A stretch of 64,000 nucleotides of DNA from Pseudomonas sp. PIC25 (GCF_002286785.1 NZ_MUJY01000126.1:1-64000); one strand, 5' to 3'; counted from the stretch's first letter, positions 45,215-56,463 are shown. Notes: generated from the letters alone by a model not told the origin. A program made the numbers and translations.

Positions 45215-46015
45215 ATGGGTTTTTCCGAGTCGATGAAAAAGGCGTCCCTTGTGGGCGCCTTTTTCGTTTCCGTCCTGTGGTTCGCTCCGGCGATGGCGTT
45301 CTGTCCGTCGCCGGGGAAGCTGCCGCAACTGCCGGTGCAGAGGGTGGTGGATGGCGACACCGTGCGCCTCGTCGATGGGCGCAGCATCCGGCTGATCGGC
45401 CTGAATGCACCGGAGTTGGGGCGTAAGGGGCGTTCCGACGAGCCTTTTGCCGAGGCGGCCCGCAAGCGCCTTGCTCAGCTCGTAGCGGCGAACGATGGCC
45501 GGATCGGGCTACGTCCCGGTCGGCAGGCCAAGGACCGCTATGGCCGTACCTTGGCGCATGCCTATGACGCCGGCGGGCGCAATGTCGAGGCCGTATTGCT
45601 GGCGGAAGGGCTGGGCTTCGCTGTAGCGGTCGAGCCGAACGTGGCCCTTGCGGAGTGTCAACATGCCGCCGAGCGGGAAGCGCGCGAGGCTCGGCGGGGC
45701 CTCTGGCGGCATGCACCCTGGCTGGAGGCGGCTGCGGTCGAGCAAAGCGGCTTCGCCTTGATCAGGGGGCGGGTGGCAAAAGTGGAGCGGAATCGCGGAG
45801 GTATTTGGCTCGAGATGGAGGGGCCGTTGGTTCTGCGTGTCGAGCCTCGGCTGATCGCGTCCTTCGATGAACAAATACTTTCGACGTTGGCTGGCCGCGA
45901 CGTGGAAGTGCGTGGTTGGGTGGTGGACAGGTCCCGCGGCGGAGAGACCAAGTCCGGTCAGGCCCGTTGGCTGCTGCCTCTCACTTCTCCCGCGATGCTG
46001 GAGGTCGTTCGATGA
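45215..46015 (+). CDS. secreted SNase-like (thermonuclease family) nuclease
   Basis: A 266-residue protein with a signal peptide (MKKASLVGAFFVSVLWFAPAMAF) and a staphylococcal-nuclease domain: VQRVVDGDTVRLVDGRSIRLIGLNAPELG, with metal and catalytic residues, then QAKDRYGRTLAHAY and VEAVLLAEGLGFA. A second region (residues about 180-266) resembles an OB-like extension (GRVAKVERNRGGIWLEMEGPLVLRV). ATG 45215 has GGGAAG in front; ATG 45233 gives the bare signal peptide. The signal-peptide codons contain an intrinsic-terminator-like palindrome. Overlaps the M48 gene by four bases. Confidence 0.85.
   Translation: MGFSESMKKASLVGAFFVSVLWFAPAMAFCPSPGKLPQLPVQRVVDGDTVRLVDGRSIRLIGLNAPELGRKGRSDEPFAEAARKRLAQLVAANDGRIGLRPGRQAKDRYGRTLAHAYDAGGRNVEAVLLAEGLGFAVAVEPNVALAECQHAAEREAREARRGLWRHAPWLEAAAVEQSGFALIRGRVAKVERNRGGIWLEMEGPLVLRVEPRLIASFDEQILSTLAGRDVEVRGWVVDRSRGGETKSGQARWLLPLTSPAMLEVVR
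45236..45265 (+). terminator. intrinsic-terminator-like palindrome inside the nuclease signal-peptide codons
   Basis: AAAAAGGCGTCCC-TTGT-GGGCGCCTTTTT forms a stem of about 12 pairs with one bulged T and a short loop, ending in a T-run. It starts 47 bases after the rpmE stop, the normal place for the rpmE terminator. It lies inside the nuclease reading frame (codons for KKASLVGAFF), so it should cut nuclease expression unless bypassed. Confidence 0.7.
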
Positions 46016-47445
46016 TGCGTCTTTGCGCTCTGCTCCTGATGCTTTTCATCCTGGCTGGCTGTGCGGTGAACCCGGCGACCGGGCGCACCGATTTCGTGAT
46101 GATGAGCGAGCGTGAAGAGATCGATCTCGGCCAGCGCTATAGCCAGGAAATCCTCAAGCAGAACCCGCGTTACGCCGACGAAAAACTCCAGGCTTATGTC
46201 CAGCGAGTAGGCGAGCGGGTGGCACGGCACGGACACCGCAGTAATCTCGCCTATACCTTCACGGTCATCGATAGCCCGGATATCAACGCCTTCGCCTTGC
46301 CTGGCGGGCACATCTATATCCATCGCGGGTTGCTCGCCTATCTCAACACCGAGGCGGAGCTGGCGGCTGTGCTGGGACACGAGATCGGCCATGTCACCGC
46401 CCGCCATAGCGTGCGCCAGCAGAGCCAGTCGACCGCCTGGGGGTTGTTGGGGCAGGCAGTGGCCATCGGTACCGGAGTCAGTGCCGCAGGCGACCTTACC
46501 AATGTGCTGGGTACGGCATTCGTGCGTGGATACGGTCGGGACATGGAGCTGGAAGCCGACGGGCTCGGTGCCCAGTACCTGGCGCGCAGCGGCTACGACC
46601 CGCAGGCGATGATCGAGGTCGTGAAGATCCTGAAGAACCAGGAGAGCTTTGCCCGGGATCAGGCGGCGAAGAGTGGCCAGCCGGCGCCTGCCAGTTATCA
46701 CGGAATCTTCGATACCCACCCAGACAACGACCGTCGTTTGCAGCAAGTCATTGGCCCAGCCCAGGCGCTGGCGGGCGGGCAGCAGGAAGTTAACCGGGAG
46801 GCATTCCTGAAGGCGCTGGAAGGGTTGCCTTTCGGCGATTCGGAGGCCACTGGCGTGCGTCGCGGTCAGCAGTTTTACCACGCTGGGCTCGGCTTCACTT
46901 TGCGCTTTCCGGAAGGCTGGCAGATGGTCAATCGCCCCGATGCCTTGATCGGTCTCTCTCCCGACCAGCAGGCCTTCGTCGCCATGGTGCTCGAGGAGCC
47001 CAAGCAGGGGGTAAGCCCGGCGGAGTTCCTGCGCCAGCGCGTTCGGGCTCAGCGTCTGGCTCAGGAAGAGCCGCTGCGTCAGGCCGGCCTGGAGGGATAT
47101 ACCGCAGTCATTCCCGGTAATCCTGCCAAGCGTGTGGCTGTCCTGTACAAGGACGGTCATGCCTTTATCTTCCTGGCAGGCATCAAAGGGCGCGGGTCGC
47201 TGGAGAGCGAAGATGCACGTTTTCTCTCGGTGATCAGGAGCTTCCGCCCGCTCGCGGTCAATGAGCGCAAGCTCGCCGAGCCATTGCGCGTGCATCTGGT
47301 TCGAGTTGCACCGGGGCAGAGCATGGCGGATATTGCCAAGTCTTCTCGGCTTCCCGGTGACTCGGAGGCCCGTCTCCGCCTTCTCAACAACCTCTACCCA
47401 AACGGCGAGCCGCATCCAGGAGACTGGCTTAAAGTCGTACGCTAG
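46012..47445 (+). CDS. M48 family metalloprotease lipoprotein
   Basis: A 477-residue protein with a lipoprotein signal (MMRLCALLLMLFILAGCAVNP), a zinc metalloprotease domain with HEIGHVTARHS and the second zinc ligand region ELEADGLGAQYL, and a C-terminal domain that ends in a LysM-like stretch (VRVAPGQSMADIAKSSRLPGDSEARLRLLNNLYPNGEPHPGDWLKVV). It resembles BepA/YfgC-type proteases that look after outer-membrane proteins. ATG 46012 overlaps the nuclease stop; ATG 46015 is equally possible. Confidence 0.88.
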   Translation: MMRLCALLLMLFILAGCAVNPATGRTDFVMMSEREEIDLGQRYSQEILKQNPRYADEKLQAYVQRVGERVARHGHRSNLAYTFTVIDSPDINAFALPGGHIYIHRGLLAYLNTEAELAAVLGHEIGHVTARHSVRQQSQSTAWGLLGQAVAIGTGVSAAGDLTNVLGTAFVRGYGRDMELEADGLGAQYLARSGYDPQAMIEVVKILKNQESFARDQAAKSGQPAPASYHGIFDTHPDNDRRLQQVIGPAQALAGGQQEVNREAFLKALEGLPFGDSEATGVRRGQQFYHAGLGFTLRFPEGWQMVNRPDALIGLSPDQQAFVAMVLEEPKQGVSPAEFLRQRVRAQRLAQEEPLRQAGLEGYTAVIPGNPAKRVAVLYKDGHAFIFLAGIKGRGSLESEDARFLSVIRSFRPLAVNERKLAEPLRVHLVRVAPGQSMADIAKSSRLPGDSEARLRLLNNLYPNGEPHPGDWLKVVR

Positions 47446-47543
47446 GGGCCTTGACACGGGTGACTGGACAGTCTTGTGGGGCCCCTTCATCTTGCGTATG
47501 CTCGGCCGCCTGTCTGTTCACCAGCAAAAGCGGAAATGCCAAC

Positions 47544-48812
47544 ATGTCTGACCTGAAAACAGCCGCTCTCGAGTATCACGCCCAGCCCCGTCCCGGGAAG
47601 CTGAGCGTCGAGCTGACCAAGCCCACTGCCACTGCCCGTGACCTGTCTCTGGCATACAGCCCGGGTGTCGCCGAACCGGTACGCGAGATCGCACGCGATC
47701 CGGAACTGGCCTACCGCTATACCGGCAAGGGCAATCTGGTGGCAGTCATCTCCGATGGCACGGCTATTCTCGGTCTGGGCAACCTCGGTCCCTTGGCCTC
47801 CAAGCCTGTCATGGAAGGCAAGGGCGTGCTGTTCAAGCGTTTCGCCGGCATCGATGTGTTCGACATCGAAGTCGATGCCGAAAGCCCGCAAGCTTTCATC
47901 GACACCGTCAAGCGCATTTCCATCACCTTCGGTGGCATCAACCTGGAAGACATCAAGGCACCGGAGTGCTTCGAGATCGAGCGCACGCTGATCGAGCAGT
48001 GCGATATCCCGGTCTTCCATGACGACCAGCACGGCACCGCCATCGTGACGGCAGCCGGCATGCTCAATGCGTTGGAAATCTCCGGCAAGACGCTCGAAGC
48101 GGCGAAAATCGTCTGCCTGGGTGCCGGCGCTGCGGCGATCTCCTGCATGAAGCTTCTGGTGAGCATGGGGGCCAAGGTCGAAAACATCTATATGATTGAT
48201 CGCAAAGGCGTGATCCATGCCGGTCGCGATGACCTGAACCAGTACAAGGCCGTGTTCGCTCACGAGACCGACAAGCGCACGCTGTCCGATGCTCTGGATG
48301 GTGCCGATGTGTTCGTCGGCCTGTCGGGCGCCAACCTGCTGAGCCCCGAAGACCTGAAGCGCATGGCGCCGAACCCGATCGTCTTCGCCTGCTCCAACCC
48401 GGATCCGGAAATCAAACCGGAGCTGGCCCATGAAACTCGTAATGACGTGATCATGGCCACTGGTCGTTCGGACTACCCGAACCAAGTGAACAACGTGCTC
48501 GGTTTCCCCTTCATCTTCCGTGGTGCGCTCGACGTTCGCGCGACCCGTATCAACGAAGAAATGAAGATTGCCGCCGCCCTGGCGCTGCGCGATCTGGCCA
48601 AGCTGCCGGTTCCGCAGGAAGTCTGCGATGCCTACGGTGGCATCAAGCTGGAGTTCGGTCGCGAGTACATCATTCCGAAGCCCATGGATGCTCGTCTGAT
48701 CACCGTCGTGTGCGACGCCGTGGCCAAGGCAGCGATCGAGAGCGGCGTAGCCACTCTGCCGTATCCGAAGCACTACCCGCTGAAGTCGGTGGACGACGTC
48801 TTCAACGGCTAA
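47544..48812 (+). CDS. maeB: NADP-dependent malic enzyme, short form
   Basis: A 422-residue malic enzyme that decarboxylates malate to pyruvate. It has YSPGVAEPVREIA, GTAILGLGNLGPLASKPVMEGK, DDQHGTAIVTAAGMLNALE, the dinucleotide loop VCLGAGAAAISC, and FACSNPDPEI. It lacks the C-terminal phosphotransacetylase-like domain of the long MaeB, as in other pseudomonads. ATG 47544 (MSDLKTAALEYHAQPRPGKLSVE) is the family start. Cofactor preference cannot be read with certainty. Confidence 0.93.
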   Translation: MSDLKTAALEYHAQPRPGKLSVELTKPTATARDLSLAYSPGVAEPVREIARDPELAYRYTGKGNLVAVISDGTAILGLGNLGPLASKPVMEGKGVLFKRFAGIDVFDIEVDAESPQAFIDTVKRISITFGGINLEDIKAPECFEIERTLIEQCDIPVFHDDQHGTAIVTAAGMLNALEISGKTLEAAKIVCLGAGAAAISCMKLLVSMGAKVENIYMIDRKGVIHAGRDDLNQYKAVFAHETDKRTLSDALDGADVFVGLSGANLLSPEDLKRMAPNPIVFACSNPDPEIKPELAHETRNDVIMATGRSDYPNQVNNVLGFPFIFRGALDVRATRINEEMKIAAALALRDLAKLPVPQEVCDAYGGIKLEFGREYIIPKPMDARLITVVCDAVAKAAIESGVATLPYPKHYPLKSVDDVFNG

Positions 48813-48828
48813 GCTGCCAAGCTCTCAA

Positions 48829-48862
48829 AAACAAAACCCCGCTTCGGCGGGGTTTTGTTTTC
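48829..48862. terminator. bidirectional intrinsic terminator between maeB and ponA
   Basis: AAAACAAAACCCCGC, loop TTCG, then GCGGGGTTTTGTTTT: a perfect 15-base stem with A/T tracts on both sides, placed between convergent maeB and ponA. It should end both transcripts. Confidence 0.93.
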
Positions 48863-48876
48863 TGTTGACCTGCTTA

Positions 48877-51309
48877 TCAGAACAGATCGATGGGTGCGGC
48901 TTCGTCGGCAGGTAGCGGGCTGCCTGGGAAGCCCTGGCCTGGTTCCAGCTCGTTCATGGGCGGGGGCGAATCCTCGCTCTTGAACAGTTCGAAGTAGGCG
49001 TTGGGCGAGCCCGGTGAGGCTGCGCGACCGCTGATCGGATCAATGCGCAGCGTAAGCAAGCCCTCCGGCTCGGGCTGGACGTGCTCCGGCTTGTCCTTGA
49101 GCGCAGCGCTCATGAAGTCGATCCAGATCGGTAAGGCGACGGTTCCGCCATACTCGTTGCGACCCAGGCTTTCCGGTTGATCGAAACCGGCCCAGACCGT
49201 CGTGACCAGGTCTGCGTTGTAGCCGGAGAACCAGCTGTCCTTGGATTCGTTAGTGGTCCCGGTCTTGCCGGCTATGTCGCCGCGCTTCATGCTCAGCGCT
49301 CGGCGCCCGGTGCCGCGCTTGATCACGTCCTGCAGCATGCTGGTCATGATGTAAGTGGTGCGAGGGTCTACCACGCGTTCGGCTATGGCCGGTTCGGCAG
49401 GGGCGGCCGTGCTGTTGCTCACCTGCGTGATGGCGGCTTCCTTCTCTTCGGATGGCTCCGGCTGTTGGGCCATGCTCTCTTCGCCCGGGACGCTCGGCGG
49501 GTTGGCCACATAGAGAGGCTCGCCTTCCCGGCTTTCGATTCGCTCGATCAGGTAAGGCTGCACCTTGTAACCGCCGTTGGCGAAGACGGTCCAGCCGCCA
49601 GCCACTTCCAGCGGGGTCAGGTTAGCGGTGCCCAGTGCGAGGGAAAGGTTGCGCGGGAGTTCCTGCCTGTTGAAGCCGAATCGGGTCACGTAGTCCAAGG
49701 CATAGTCGATGCCGATCGTCTGGAGCAGGCGAATGGAAACCAGGTTGCGTGATTTGTAGAGCGCTTCGCGCAACCGGATCGGACCGAGGAAGGTATTGTT
49801 GTCGTTCTTCGGTCGCCAGGCCTCTTCCATGCCGGCTTCGTGGAACACGATGGGAGCATCGTTGACCATGGTCGCAGCGGTGAAGCCACTATCCAGCGCT
49901 GCCGTATAAAGGAATGGCTTGAAGCTTGAGCCGGGCTGGCGCTTGGCTTGAGCCGCCCGGTTGTAGTTGCTCTGCTCGAAGGAGAAGCCCCCGACCAGTG
50001 CGCGAATGGCGCCGCTATGCGGATCCAGGGATACCAGCGCGCTTTGAGCCGCGGGAACCTGGCTGAACAGCAGGGTGCCTTCCTCGTTGCGCTGTACGCG
50101 AATCAGATCGCCGGGCTGCACGACATCGGCAGGAGATTGAGGGCGCGGGCCAAGGCTGTTGGTGTTGAGATAGGGGCGTGCCCATTTCATGCTGTCCCAG
50201 GCGACGGCTTCTTCCTCGCCATTGCGGGTCAGGACGAGGATGCCGCTCTTCTCGACCTGCGTAACGATGGCTGGCTCGAGACCATTGATGGTGCGGTGCT
50301 TGCCTAGCTCCTGCTGCCACGCTTCCCGCGTCATGTTCGGCAGACGGGTTTCCGGTCCCCTGTAACCGTGTCGCTGATCGTAGCTGATCAGCCCTTCGCG
50401 CAGAGCGTGATTGGCCGCTTGCTGGAGGTCGCTGGGCACTGTCGTCGTCACGCGGAAACCTTCGGTGTAGGCATCGCTGCCGTAGCGTCCGACCATTTCG
50501 GCGCGCGCCATCTCGGCGACATAGGGGGCGCTCAGTTCCGGCGTGGGGACGTGGTAGCTGGCATCGATAGGCTCTGCCAGTGCGGCCTGGTAGCGTGCCT
50601 CGTCGATTTTTCCGAGACGGTACATGCGACCGAGAATCCAGTCGCGGCGCTCCTTGGCGCGGGTCGGGTTGACCAGGGGATTGAAGCGCGAAGGGGCTTT
50701 CGGCAGACCGGCTATCATCGCCATCTGCGCCAGGCTCAAGTCTCGGATGGATTTGCCGTAATAGACTTGGGCGGCAGCTTCGATTCCGTAGGCGCGGTTG
50801 CCCAGGTAGATCTTGTTGACGTAGAGCTCGAGGATCTCGTCTTTGCTCAGCTCGCGCTCGATCTGCAGGGCCAGGAGGATCTCGTTGATCTTGCGTGAGA
50901 AGCTCCGCTCGCTGGTGAGGAAGTAGTTCTTCGCCACCTGCATGGTGATGGTGCTACCGCCCGTCTGGATGTGGCCGCTTTTCAATAATTGAGTGGCAGC
51001 ACGCATCAGGCTGGTCACGTCGACGCCATAATGGTTAGCGAAGTTGTCGTCCTCGGCAGAAAGCAGTGCCTGGATGAATTCTTGTGGTATGTCCGCGAAA
51101 CGAATGGGCGAGCGGCGCATCTCCCCGAATTCTGCGATCAGCTTGGCATCGCTGCTATAAACCCGAAGCGGGATCTGCAGCTGAATGCTACGAAGGGAAT
51201 CGACTGAAGGAAGACTAGGGCTGAGGTAGAGGAATGCGCCGCTGAAACTGAGCAATAGCCCACAAAAAACAGCGACGAAAGACCACCAGAAAAACTTCAA
51301 CAAACGCAT
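48877..51309 (-). CDS. ponA: penicillin-binding protein 1A (bifunctional)
   Basis: An 810-residue inner-membrane peptidoglycan synthase. It has a short cytoplasmic part and transmembrane helix (FFWWSFVAVFCGLLLSFSGAFLY), a glycosyltransferase domain with ALLSAEDDNFANHYGVD and GGSTITMQVAKNYFL, an OB-like insertion, and a transpeptidase domain with the active-site SxxK in KRQPGSSFKPFLY and KTGTTNESKDSWFSGY. ATG 51309 is used; the TTG directly before it adds one residue. Divergent from pilM, a conserved arrangement. Confidence 0.97.
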   Translation of the reverse strand: MRLLKFFWWSFVAVFCGLLLSFSGAFLYLSPSLPSVDSLRSIQLQIPLRVYSSDAKLIAEFGEMRRSPIRFADIPQEFIQALLSAEDDNFANHYGVDVTSLMRAATQLLKSGHIQTGGSTITMQVAKNYFLTSERSFSRKINEILLALQIERELSKDEILELYVNKIYLGNRAYGIEAAAQVYYGKSIRDLSLAQMAMIAGLPKAPSRFNPLVNPTRAKERRDWILGRMYRLGKIDEARYQAALAEPIDASYHVPTPELSAPYVAEMARAEMVGRYGSDAYTEGFRVTTTVPSDLQQAANHALREGLISYDQRHGYRGPETRLPNMTREAWQQELGKHRTINGLEPAIVTQVEKSGILVLTRNGEEEAVAWDSMKWARPYLNTNSLGPRPQSPADVVQPGDLIRVQRNEEGTLLFSQVPAAQSALVSLDPHSGAIRALVGGFSFEQSNYNRAAQAKRQPGSSFKPFLYTAALDSGFTAATMVNDAPIVFHEAGMEEAWRPKNDNNTFLGPIRLREALYKSRNLVSIRLLQTIGIDYALDYVTRFGFNRQELPRNLSLALGTANLTPLEVAGGWTVFANGGYKVQPYLIERIESREGEPLYVANPPSVPGEESMAQQPEPSEEKEAAITQVSNSTAAPAEPAIAERVVDPRTTYIMTSMLQDVIKRGTGRRALSMKRGDIAGKTGTTNESKDSWFSGYNADLVTTVWAGFDQPESLGRNEYGGTVALPIWIDFMSAALKDKPEHVQPEPEGLLTLRIDPISGRAASPGSPNAYFELFKSEDSPPPMNELEPGQGFPGSPLPADEAAPIDLF

Positions 51310-52557
<1,248 letters not shown>

Positions 52558-52558
<1 letters not shown>

Positions 52559-53130
52559 TGGCGCGCATCAACCTACTTCCTTGGCGCGAACAGCTACGCG
52601 AAGAGCGAAAGCAGCAGTTTCTGGTAACTCTAGCGGGGGTTCTGATCGCGTCCGGGGCATTGGTGTTTCTGGGTGATCAGTATCTGAACAGTGCCATCGA
52701 GAACCAGAATGCACGCAATGCATTCATTCAGAAGGAAATTGCTGTCCTTGATGCGCGCATCAAGGAAATCAGCGAGCTGAAGACACGTCGTCAGCAACTG
52801 CTGGAACGGATGAAAATCATTCAGGATCTGCAGGGCAATAGGCCGATCATTGGCCGTGTATTCGATCAACTGGTTCGTACATTGCCTGACGGCGTTTATT
52901 TCACTGGCTTGAAGATGACTGATAAAACGATCGCCATCGTCGGAGCTGCCGAATCCAACAATCGGGTCTCCAACTTGATGCGTAATCTCGATGCATCCGA
53001 ATGGCTTGAGGCGCCCAATCTGACCGAAGTGAAAGCGATTACGGCAGGCGGAGTAGATCAGGCGAACGTATTCCAATTGACCGTACAGCAGACGCAGCCG
53101 TCCCTCGAAGCAGAAGGAGCCAAGAAATGA
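52558..53130 (+). CDS. pilN: type IV pilus assembly protein PilN
   Basis: A 190-residue inner-membrane protein. MARINLLPWREQLREERKQQ is the cytoplasmic INLLPWR motif that binds PilM; then one transmembrane helix (FLVTLAGVLIASGALVFL), a coiled-coil and a small periplasmic ferredoxin-like domain. It pairs with PilO. Overlaps pilO by four bases. Confidence 0.97.
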
Positions 53131-53750
53131 GTCTGGCCGATTCGCTTGAAAGTCTGAAAAAGGTCGATCTTTCGGACCTTGATGTTAATAACCTAGGGTC
53201 GTGGCCGGCTCCGGTTAAGGTCATTACCTGCATTTTGCTAATCATTGCCGTTCTCGCGTTGGGCTATAACTTTCACTTGAAGGACCTGCAGGCTCAACTT
53301 GAACAGCAGCAGGCGCAAGAGGAAACGCTAAAGCAGCAGTTTTCCACCAAGGCATTCCAGGCCGCCAATCTCGAGGCTTATAAAGAGCAGATGAAAGAGA
53401 TGGAGGAGTCCTTCGGAGCCCTTTTGCGTCAGTTGCCCAGCGACACTGAAGTGCCGGGTTTGCTTGAAGATATTACCCGTACCGGCTTGGGAAGTGGTCT
53501 GGAATTCGAGGAGATCAAGCTCCAACCGGAATCGGTCAAGCAATTCTATATCGAATTGCCGATTCAGATCGTGGTGGTCGGTGGATACCATGATCTGGCT
53601 ACCTTTGTAAGTGGCGTTGCTAGCTTGCCGCGAATTGTGACGTTGCACGACTTCGAAATTAAACCCGTCGATAAAGACAGTGTTTCGAAGTTGCGCATGA
53701 GTATCGTTGCAAAGACGTATCGCTATAACGACAAGGGGCAGCAGCAATGA
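53127..53750 (+). CDS. pilO: type IV pilus assembly protein PilO
   Basis: A 207-residue inner-membrane protein with one transmembrane helix (VITCILLIIAVLALGYNFHL), a coiled-coil (LQAQLEQQQAQEETLKQQF) and a periplasmic domain (IELPIQIVVVGGYHDLATFVSGVASLPRIVTLHDFEI). It forms the alignment subcomplex with PilN and PilP. Overlaps pilP by four bases. Confidence 0.97.
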   Translation: MSLADSLESLKKVDLSDLDVNNLGSWPAPVKVITCILLIIAVLALGYNFHLKDLQAQLEQQQAQEETLKQQFSTKAFQAANLEAYKEQMKEMEESFGALLRQLPSDTEVPGLLEDITRTGLGSGLEFEEIKLQPESVKQFYIELPIQIVVVGGYHDLATFVSGVASLPRIVTLHDFEIKPVDKDSVSKLRMSIVAKTYRYNDKGQQQ

Positions 53751-54274
53751 AGACCGCCCGCCTGATATTTGCTGGTTTGTTATTGGCTAGCCTCTCTGGG
53801 TGTGACGCGGGGGGGGACTTCAGTGACTTGCAGGCCTACATGGATGAAGTCCGTGCTCGCCCCAAGGGTTCTATCGAGCCTCTGCCGAAATTCCAGCCAT
53901 ATGAAGCGTTCACCTATAGTGCTGCGTCGCTGCGAAGCCCTTTCCAGCCGCCAGTGAAGATCGATCTGGCCAGCCAGAAGAAGGGGTCGAAAGATATCAA
54001 ACCGGATGAGACCCGCGTCAAACAGTTCCTCGAAGGATTCAACATTGAAACCTTCGTGATGGTCGGCACGCTCTCGAACGATGCTGGAATGTTTGCTTTG
54101 GTTCAAGGCGCGGGTGGGGTCCATCGGGTTAAGGTTGGCGATTATCTGGGGCGCAACCATGGTCGCATCGTTGCCATCAATGAGGGGCAGATCGACGTGG
54201 TCGAGATCGTTCCGGATGGTGAAGGCGGCTGGCTGGAACGTCCGCGGAGTCTCACTCTGAAAGAACGCTCCTGA
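53747..54274 (+). CDS. pilP: type IV pilus lipoprotein PilP
   Basis: A 175-residue periplasmic lipoprotein: signal MKTARLIFAGLLLASLSGCDAG with the lipobox LSGC followed by Asp, which suits inner-membrane retention. A disordered linker and a beta-sandwich domain follow (VGTLSNDAGMFALVQGAGGVHRVKVGDYLGRNHGRI) and contact PilQ. Thirteen bases before pilQ. Confidence 0.97.
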   Translation: MKTARLIFAGLLLASLSGCDAGGDFSDLQAYMDEVRARPKGSIEPLPKFQPYEAFTYSAASLRSPFQPPVKIDLASQKKGSKDIKPDETRVKQFLEGFNIETFVMVGTLSNDAGMFALVQGAGGVHRVKVGDYLGRNHGRIVAINEGQIDVVEIVPDGEGGWLERPRSLTLKERS

Positions 54275-54287
54275 GGGCGGGACCAAG

Positions 54288-56456
54288 ATGAAAAATAATC
54301 AGCGATCTGCACAACGGAATCAGATAATGAACAGTTCCCTTTCGTTCCTCGGCATATCTCTCATGGCCGCCCTGATGTCGCCAGCGCTGCTGGCGGCAGA
54401 TCTGAAAGCTCTGGATGTCGCGGCATTACCGGGCGATAAGGTCGAGCTTAAGCTGGTTTTCGATGAGCCGGTTCAGGCGCCGCGTGGCTACACTATTGAA
54501 CAGCCGGCGCGCATCGCGCTCGATCTGCCAGGCGTGAGCAATAGGCTGGGTGCCAAAAACAAGGAAATTGGTGTGGGTAACGCTCGTAGCGTTACTGTGG
54601 TCGAAGCGAAAGACCGTACTCGCCTGATTATCAATCTAACGACACTTGCACCGTACAACACCCGTGTCGAAGGTAATAACCTCTTTGTCGTAGTTGGCGA
54701 AAGTGCTGCTCCCATGACGGCCGCCCGTACTGCCGTTTCGGCTCCGGTTCCCGTTCAGCCTGTCACCAAACCTTATATCCCGGTCGGACGCGCAATTAGT
54801 AATATCGACTTCCAGCGCGGTGAGCAAGGTGAAGGGAACGTCGTCATAGAGCTTTCTGACCCGTCCGTTAACCCGGATATTCAGGAGCAAGGTGGCAAGA
54901 TTCGGCTGGATTTCCCCAAGACTCAGATTCCTGAGCAGTTGCGTGTTCGTCTCGATGTGAAGGATTTCGCCACGCCTGTCCAGTTCGTCAGTGCGACCGG
55001 TCAGGCCGATAAGTCTACGATTACCATTGAGCCGACAGGTTTCTATGACTACTTGGCATATCAGGCTGATAACAAACTGACGATCAGCGTCAAGCCGCTG
55101 ACTCAGGATGACTTGGAAAAACGTAAAGCGGAACGCTTCACCTACTCCGGTGAGAAGTTGTCCTTGAATTTCCAAGATATTGACGTTCGCTCGGTTCTCC
55201 AATTGATCGCCGACTTTACCGATCTCAATCTGGTGGCGAGCGATACTGTGCAGGGCAATATCACATTGCGTTTGCAGAATGTTCCGTGGGATCAGGCTCT
55301 GGATCTCGTCCTCAAGACTAAGGGGCTGGATAAGCGCAAGATTGGCAATGTGCTGATGGTTGCTCCGGCTGACGAAATTGCAGCCCGTGAGCGACAAGAG
55401 TTGGAGGCGCAGAAGCAGGTTGCCGAGTTGGCTCCTCTTAAGAAGGATATTATTCAGCTAAATTATGCGAAGGCTTCTGATATCGCCAAGCTGTATGAGG
55501 ATGACGCAGCAAAAGGGGCGTTAAAGGATGATATGAGAGGTTCGGTCATTTATGATGACAGAACTAATAGTCTTATTGTAACCCTGACGCAGGAGCGTAT
55601 CGACGAGCTGCGCCGGATTATTACGCAGCTTGATATTCCTGTGCGTCAGGTAATGATTGAGGCTCGGATCGTCGAGGCGAACGTCGAGTATGGTAAGAAT
55701 CTCGGTGTTCGCTGGGGAGGGGCGATTCGATCGGGAAATTGGAATACATGGGGTAAGGATGGAAATATTGGTATTGAAGATGGGGAGGAAGGTAGTTCCG
55801 GCAGCTGTGGCCCCTTCGCAGGAAATTGCACCTTGCCTACAACTGCCACAGGAAGTAACCCAACCCCGTTTGTCGATTTGGGCGCTACAACCAGTACTTC
55901 AGGGATTGGTATTGGGCTGATAACAAATAACGCCATTTTGGACCTTCAGCTTTCTGCGATGGAAAAATCTGGCAATGGTGAAATCGTATCTCAGCCAAAG
56001 GTGGTTACATCCGATAAGGAAACGGCAAAAATCTTGAAAGGCGAGGAAGTGCCTTACCAAGAGGCAAGCTCGAGTGGTGCAACATCAACCTCCTTTAAGG
56101 AAGCGGCTCTTTCGTTGGAGGTTACACCTCAAATCACCCCGGATAATCGAATTATCATGGAGGTGAAGGTGAATAAGGATGCTGCCGACTTTACCAGGGC
56201 TGTTAACGGGGTTCCTCCGATCAATAAAAATGAAGTGAATGCCAAGGTACTGGTCGCCGATGGTGAAACCATCGTAATTGGTGGTGTATTTACTAACACT
56301 CAACAAAAGAGTGTAGATAAGGTGCCGTTCCTTGGGGACTTGCCTTTCTTGGGGCGCATTTTCCGTCGGGATGAAATCACCGATAGTAAAACTGAGCTGC
56401 TTGTTTTCCTCACTCCGCGTATCATGAACAACCAGGCTATTGCTGTAGGTCGTTGA
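54288..56456 (+). CDS. pilQ: type IV pilus secretin PilQ
   Basis: A 722-residue outer-membrane secretin through which the pilus passes. A signal peptide precedes [21 protein letters not shown]; two AMIN domains bind peptidoglycan, N0/N1 domains follow ([26 protein letters not shown]), then the secretin core ([25 protein letters not shown]). The signal peptide proper starts at ATG 54327 (MNSSLSFLG); ATG 54288 adds 13 polar residues. The second half, from about 55440, is notably AT-richer than the neighbours, and residues about 485-545 hold a Gly/Ser-rich insert with two Cys. Confidence 0.95.
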   Translation: MKNNQRSAQRNQIMNSSLSFLGISLMAALMSPALLAADLKALDVAALPGDKVELKLVFDEPVQAPRGYTIEQPARIALDLPGVSNRLGAKNKEIGVGNARSVTVVEAKDRTRLIINLTTLAPYNTRVEGNNLFVVVGESAAPMTAARTAVSAPVPVQPVTKPYIPVGRAISNIDFQRGEQGEGNVVIELSDPSVNPDIQEQGGKIRLDFPKTQIPEQLRVRLDVKDFATPVQFVSATGQADKSTITIEPTGFYDYLAYQADNKLTISVKPLTQDDLEKRKAERFTYSGEKLSLNFQDIDVRSVLQLIADFTDLNLVASDTVQGNITLRLQNVPWDQALDLVLKTKGLDKRKIGNVLMVAPADEIAARERQELEAQKQVAELAPLKKDIIQLNYAKASDIAKLYEDDAAKGALKDDMRGSVIYDDRTNSLIVTLTQERIDELRRIITQLDIPVRQVMIEARIVEANVEYGKNLGVRWGGAIRSGNWNTWGKDGNIGIEDGEEGSSGSCGPFAGNCTLPTTATGSNPTPFVDLGATTSTSGIGIGLITNNAILDLQLSAMEKSGNGEIVSQPKVVTSDKETAKILKGEEVPYQEASSSGATSTSFKEAALSLEVTPQITPDNRIIMEVKVNKDAADFTRAVNGVPPINKNEVNAKVLVADGETIVIGGVFTNTQQKSVDKVPFLGDLPFLGRIFRRDEITDSKTELLVFLTPRIMNNQAIAVGR

Positions 56457-56463
56457 GCGCTCA

